NCBI RefSeq assembly: GCF_024171945.1
Contig: NZ_JAMTCR010000003.1
Coordinates: 1,168,211-1,232,210, forward strand
DNA length: 64,000 bases
From: Actinokineospora globicatena
GTDB taxonomy: Bacteria > Actinomycetota > Actinomycetes > Mycobacteriales > Pseudonocardiaceae
Direction: 5' to 3'
Within the stretch, counting starts at the first letter, position 1, and each line of letters opens with the position of its first letter. Shown here piece by piece: positions 60,176 to 64,000 of this stretch. The position numbers and the translations under genes are program-made. The notes beneath the pieces are model-generated. The model worked only from the letters and a program-made list of their open reading frames with translations. It was not told where the DNA came from and made no database searches.

Positions 60176-60804
60176 GCGAGGTCGTCGAAAACGGCCCGGT
60201 TGAGCCGGAACGCGACGTTGGCCTCGTCCACCAGCGACTCGCGCTCACCCTCGCGCCACGGCGCGCCGTCGAGCAGCGCCCGGTAGTGGTCGCGGAACGG
60301 CTTGGGCTTGGCGACCTGGTCGAAGACGTAGAACCGCACGCCGTCGTCGGTCAGCCCGTAGATCTCCTGCATGCGACGGCGGATGACCTGACCGCCGGAG
60401 AGGTCGCCGAGGTAGCGGGTGTAGTGGTGCGCGACGAAGGCACCGCGCTCGGTGAACCCGACCTCGTTGAGACGGTCCACATAGGACTGGGTGGCGGGCA
60501 GCGGCTGTAACGCGTCGCGCCACCGGGGGCCAGCGAGGAAGTCCAGGTCCTGGGCCAGCACGTCGCGGCGCAGCAGGCCGTCGATGACGAAGTCCCCGAT
60601 CACCGGGTCACCGCGCCACGCCTCGCCCGCCTTCTCCAGCACGTCGTAGAAGAGGTAGCTCTGCGCCAACAACCCGGCGTACGCCTCGCGGGCCAACCCA
60701 CCGCCCAACAACGCCTCGACGAACACCGACCGCTCGGCCCGCTCGTGCTCGTCCCGCGTACCCGCCCGCAGCCGAGCCGCGAACCCCTCGTCCACCGCCG
60801 TCAT
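60160..60804 (-). CDS. hmuO: heme oxygenase
   Basis: 214 aa. Proximal heme region LRAGTRDEHERAERSVF (His20) and the distal GDLSGGQVIRR (Gly-rich distal helix) are diagnostic for HmuO-type enzymes; HYTRYLGDLSGG is intact. It degrades heme to biliverdin, CO and iron. Transcribed on its own in front of the uptake operon, with an iron box 16 nt before the ATG. The 3' end has a 20-bp duplication. Confidence 0.95.
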   Translation of the reverse strand: MTAVDEGFAARLRAGTRDEHERAERSVFVEALLGGGLAREAYAGLLAQSYLFYDVLEKAGEAWRGDPVIGDFVIDGLLRRDVLAQDLDFLAGPRWRDALQPLPATQSYVDRLNEVGFTERGAFVAHHYTRYLGDLSGGQVIRRRMQEIYGLTDDGVRFYVFDQVAKPKPFRDHYRALLDGAPWREGERESLVDEANVAFRLNRAVFDDLATEYC

Positions 60805-60819
60805 AGCCCACCATTCCAC

Positions 60820-60838
60820 TAAGGGTTGCCTTACCAAA
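60820..60838 (-). promoter_or_regulatory. IdeR/DtxR-type iron box of hmuO
   Basis: The minus strand reads TTTGGTAAGGCAACCCTTA, an iron box with most consensus positions, ending 16 nt before the hmuO start. Together with the box at 59950 it places heme uptake and degradation under the same repressor. Confidence 0.75.
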
Positions 60839-60958
60839 CTAGGCCACCCAGCGGAGTGATACCAGCTCGATTTTCCCGACGATTGACCACTCACCGTGAC
60901 AGATGCTGGCTACATTGGGTGGCCAATCGGCAGCGGATCGAGGTCGCGGCGGGTCGGG

Positions 60959-63286
60959 TCACGGTGCGCGGAGTTGGACGCCGATGATGCAGGTGTCGTC
61001 GTCGGTGTCGGAGTTGCTGTGGGTGAGGAGGCGGTCGAGGCGTTGGTCCAGTGTGGACGTGGTGCGGGCGGCGGTGGTGAGGAGGCGGGCGAGGGATTCC
61101 TCGACGGTGCGGTCTTTGCGTTCGATGAGGCCGTCGGTGTAGAGGAGGAGGGTGTCGGTGGGGGTGAGGTGGAGGTGGGCCTCGTCGTAGGTGGGGTTGG
61201 CGAGGCCGCCGAGCAGGGGGCCGGTGATGAGGGGCAGCGAGGTGGCGGTGCTGCCCTGGACCAGGACCGGGGGCAGGTGACCCGCGCGGGCCCACCGCAG
61301 GGTGTTGTCGGACGGGTCGAACAGCGCGCACACAGCAGTGGCGGTGACGTGGTCGGTGAGGTGGCGGGTGACCAGGTTCAGCCAGGTCAGCAGCTGCGAC
61401 GGACCGGCGCCGGTCGCCGCGAGGCCGCGCAGGGCGTTGCGCAGGACCACCATGCTCGTCGCCGCCTCGATGCCGTGGCCCGCGATGTCGCCCACGCACA
61501 GCAGGATCTGGGACGAGGGCAGGACGACCGCGTCGTACCAGTCGCCGCCGATGAGGTGGTCCTTCTCGGCGGGGCGGTAGCGGACGGCGACGTCGAGGCT
61601 CGGGGTGCTCAACGTGTTCTGCGCGGGCGGCATGATCGCGTGCTGCAGCTGCAGGGTCAGCTTGGTGCTCTCCACCGCCTGCTGCTCGCTGTGCGCCAAC
61701 TGCTCCCGGGTCGCCGCCAGCGCGACCTCGGTCCAGTGCTGCGCCGAGATGTCCTGGTACGCCCCGCGCACCGCCGGGGACGGGCCGGGCACCGGTTCGG
61801 CGATGACCCGGATGTGCCTGGCCACCCCGTCGGACCTGCGCAGCCGGAACGCCGTCGACGCGGGCCGGTTGTGGTGCAACAGGGTGCGCAGGAACCGGCC
61901 GATCAGCACCGCGTCATCGGGGTGCGCGTGCCGGGCCAACTGCTCGACCGGCACCGGTTTCGCCGACGCCGGTAGCCCGTAGAGCGCGAACAGCTCGTTG
62001 TTCCACGCGATCTCCCCGGTCGCCAGGTTCTCCTCGAACCCGCCGATGCGACCGAGCCGTTGGGCGTGCTGCAACAGGTTCGCCAGCCGCGTCGCCTCGT
62101 CCTCGGTGTGCCACACCAACAACACCGCGGCGCCGACCCGGCTGATCCCGACACCGAGCGCGGCCGTCAGCGGCACCTGGCCCACCAGCGCGGTCAGGTC
62201 GACCCGGTCGGCCCGGAACGCCTCCCCCGTGGCGAAAACGTGCTCCACCCGCTCGAACAACCCACCGTCGACCGCCGCCAACGGGTACGCCTCCAACAAC
62301 AGGGCACCCACGACCTCGCCCCGCGGTCGGCCACCGAGGTCGCTGTAGCGGGGGTTCACGTGCGCGATCCGGAAGTCGACCACCCGGCCCGCGCCGTCGT
62401 GGTGCGGCCGCAACACCAACGCCGGATCCCGCAGGCTGTCCGCGAGATCGCACAGCTGCACGTCCTCCCCCGGCGCTAGCTCCGCGACCGGGTAATCCAG
62501 GCTGTGCGCGCACAACTGGGCCAACGCCGCCAACTGCCGCCACGCCCGCGGGGCCAGCTCCGCCACCGGGTGCGGCCAGCACACCTCAAGCACGCCGAGG
62601 ACCCGGCCACCCGTGCTCGCCGGAAGCGCCGCTCTCGCCCCGGTCGGCACGTCGCGCTCACCGATCGACGGCACCCCCGCCGCCGCCAACGACGACACCC
62701 ACTCCACGTCCCGCTTCACCAACGCCGCCCGCGCCGGAACAGCCACCCCAGGCGGCACATACCGCCACCGGCCACCCTCGTCAGCCGCGAAACCCGCGCA
62801 CCCGGCCAACGTCAGCGACGAGTCACCCCCGGCCGACCACACCGCCACCCCGACAGCGCCCAACGGCGCGAGCGCGTGCCGCAGCAACGACTCCGCCACC
62901 GCCTGCACGTCATGCGCCGCCAGCGCGCCACTCTCCGCCGTGCGGAGCCGAAGCGAGACACCGTCATCGACGGTCGCGCTCCACCGCGCGGCCTCCGCCA
63001 ACTCGTCGCGCGCCGCCTCGTCGACGATCTCCGCCGCCAACTCCACCCGCGTCCGACCCGCCTGCTCGGCCAACTCCGCCAGCTGCGCGGCCGCCGCCGA
63101 CGGCCCGCACCGCAGCCGCTCCACCAGCACCCCCGTGGCCAGCTCGACCAACCCCCGCGCGGCCGTGGCGTCGTGCCCGTGCCGCACCTGGGCGCGCAGC
63201 CGGTCCACCGTCGCCGCCAACCGCCCGACGACGTCCGCGCGTCGGCTCTCCGGCAGCGGGATCTCGCGGGTGGTGTCCTGGGACAT
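60959..63286 (-). CDS. PP2C/SpoIIE-type phosphatase with ANTAR-like, GAF and PAS domains
   Basis: 775 aa. The N-terminal three-helix segment (ARGLVELATGVLVERL ... AQLAELAEQAG) looks like an ANTAR RNA-binding domain. A GAF-like domain (about 110-270) and two PAS-like domains follow, the second holding IGGFEENLATGEIAWNN. The SpoIIE/PP2C catalytic domain has LIGGDWYDAVVLP, CVGDIAGHGIEAA and LLYTDGLIERKD with the metal Asp residues. It starts 2 nt after the upstream gene's stop. Such proteins control sigma factors through anti-anti-sigma dephosphorylation; the ANTAR-like part at the N-terminus, instead of the C-terminus, is unusual. Confidence 0.85.
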   Translation of the reverse strand: MSQDTTREIPLPESRRADVVGRLAATVDRLRAQVRHGHDATAARGLVELATGVLVERLRCGPSAAAAQLAELAEQAGRTRVELAAEIVDEAARDELAEAARWSATVDDGVSLRLRTAESGALAAHDVQAVAESLLRHALAPLGAVGVAVWSAGGDSSLTLAGCAGFAADEGGRWRYVPPGVAVPARAALVKRDVEWVSSLAAAGVPSIGERDVPTGARAALPASTGGRVLGVLEVCWPHPVAELAPRAWRQLAALAQLCAHSLDYPVAELAPGEDVQLCDLADSLRDPALVLRPHHDGAGRVVDFRIAHVNPRYSDLGGRPRGEVVGALLLEAYPLAAVDGGLFERVEHVFATGEAFRADRVDLTALVGQVPLTAALGVGISRVGAAVLLVWHTEDEATRLANLLQHAQRLGRIGGFEENLATGEIAWNNELFALYGLPASAKPVPVEQLARHAHPDDAVLIGRFLRTLLHHNRPASTAFRLRRSDGVARHIRVIAEPVPGPSPAVRGAYQDISAQHWTEVALAATREQLAHSEQQAVESTKLTLQLQHAIMPPAQNTLSTPSLDVAVRYRPAEKDHLIGGDWYDAVVLPSSQILLCVGDIAGHGIEAATSMVVLRNALRGLAATGAGPSQLLTWLNLVTRHLTDHVTATAVCALFDPSDNTLRWARAGHLPPVLVQGSTATSLPLITGPLLGGLANPTYDEAHLHLTPTDTLLLYTDGLIERKDRTVEESLARLLTTAARTTSTLDQRLDRLLTHSNSDTDDDTCIIGVQLRAP

Positions 63287-63288
63287 GC

Positions 63289-64000
63289 TCAGCGGCCCAA
63301 CCACCGGTGCACGCGGGCCATCAACTCGTCGGCGTCGAGCGGCTTGGTGACGTAGTCGTTGGCGCCCGAGGCCAGGCTCTTCTCCCGGTCACCCGGCATG
63401 GCCTTCGCGGTCACGGCGATGATCGGCAGGTCCGCGTGCTCGGTCATCGCCCGGATCGACGCGGTGGCCGCGTACCCGTCGAGCTCGGGCATCATCACGT
63501 CCATCAGGATCAGGTCGACGTCCGGGTGCTCACCGAGCACCTCGATGCCCCGGCGGCCGTTCTCGGCCTGCAGCACCCGCATCCCGTGCAGCTCCAGGAT
63601 GCTGGTCAACGCGAACACGTTGCGCGCGTCGTCGTCGACCACCAGCACCTTGCGGCCCGCGAGCCTGCCGTCCACGTCCGGCGCCTCGTCGGCCCGCTCG
63701 TCCTGGCGCACCAGCGGCAACACCCCGCCCGGGTCCGCCGCGCTCAGGTGCAACGCGATCCGCTCCCGCAGCTCGTCCAAACTGGACAGCAACTCCAGCC
63801 GCCGCGTGCCGCCCCGCTCGCGCAGCACCGCCTCCTGCTCCGGCGCCAACCGCCGGTTGTTGTAGGCCAGCACCGGCACCGACCGCGACGCCGAGTCCGC
63901 GTTCATGTCGCGCAGCAACCGGGCCGCCGCGTCGTCGGGCATGTCCAGCTCCAGCGCCAGGCAGTGGAACGACCCACCGGCCAACGCGGCCGCGGCCTCC
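63289..64000 (-). CDS. C-terminal part of a receiver-containing signalling protein (probable hybrid kinase), truncated by the window
   Basis: 237 residues visible, open at the window edge. A degenerate receiver-like domain (LALELDMPDDAAARLL, then VPVLAYNNRRLAP) precedes an intact one: KVLVVDDDARNVFALTSILE, phosphoacceptor in LILMDVMMPELDG and the Lys of YVTKPLDADEL. Tandem receivers at a C-terminus are typical of large hybrid histidine kinases. It is coupled to the SpoIIE-type phosphatase, probably forming one signalling module. Confidence 0.8.
   Translation of the reverse strand, partial: EAAAALAGGSFHCLALELDMPDDAAARLLRDMNADSASRSVPVLAYNNRRLAPEQEAVLRERGGTRRLELLSSLDELRERIALHLSAADPGGVLPLVRQDERADEAPDVDGRLAGRKVLVVDDDARNVFALTSILELHGMRVLQAENGRRGIEVLGEHPDVDLILMDVMMPELDGYAATASIRAMTEHADLPIIAVTAKAMPGDREKSLASGANDYVTKPLDADELMARVHRWLGR

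Noticed and set aside
1-64000. tRNA, rRNA, insertion sequences, prophage or CRISPR array
   Set aside because: I looked for transposase motifs, paired terminal repeats, tRNA cloverleaf ends and repeated spacers and saw none.

Overview
The window is high-GC DNA with dense, translationally coupled genes, frequent GTG starts and rare TTA codons. Together with the ESX-type secretion genes, AfsR-type regulator, HtaA heme-uptake proteins and IdeR/DtxR-type iron boxes, this points to an antibiotic-producing actinomycete, probably of the Pseudonocardiaceae type. The genus is an inference from style, not from a marker gene.

Layout: (1) 1-3860, a vitamin B12 module: a cobalamin riboswitch drives a secreted alpha/alpha-barrel protein and a second secreted protein that runs off the window edge, divergent from a BtuF-like binding protein. 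(2) 3857-6006, hypothetical genes. (3) 6010-8545, a five-gene ESX-type operon (YbaB-like, EspC-like, WXG-like, candidate toxin, candidate immunity protein). (4) 8830-13778, secreted and toxin-like genes: a four-repeat cysteine protein, a GNAT enzyme, a deaminase toxin with an eCIS-effector-type leader, a tyrosine phosphatase and a caspase-like protease.

(5) 13807-42311, the centrepiece: a pyrrolobenzodiazepine (PBD) biosynthetic cluster most like sibiromycin. Tryptophan dioxygenase, a formamidase, kynurenine 3-monooxygenase, a SibL-type C-methyltransferase and kynureninase make 3-hydroxy-4-methylanthranilate. LmbB2, LmbB1, LmbA(GGT), LmbX and LmbY homologues make the 4-alkyl-dehydroproline from tyrosine. 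SibE (A-PCP) and SibD (C-A-PCP-reductase) join the two halves and release the aldehyde that closes to the DNA-alkylating imine. A FAD hydroxylase, glycosyltransferase, sugar C-methyltransferase, aminotransferase and an N- or C-methyltransferase point to an amino-sugar. A UvrA-like protein and an MFS pump are likely self-resistance, and an orphan OmpR-type regulator flanks the cluster. Six TTA codons in five genes suggest bldA control, and a 20-bp tandem array of palindromes lies before the LmbB1 operon.

(6) 42485-52048, a homocysteine methyltransferase, then a run of secreted proteins that includes a CdtB-like DNase with all catalytic residues, a beta-trefoil partner, a third secreted protein and two tandem tachylectin-like propellers. 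An HxlR/SDR pair and a large AfsR-type regulator sit among them. (7) 52585-60804, a seven-gene heme uptake operon (HtaA/HmuTUV) and a separate heme oxygenase, each behind an iron box. (8) 60959-64000, a SpoIIE-type phosphatase with an ANTAR-like N-terminus and the end of a receiver-containing signalling protein.
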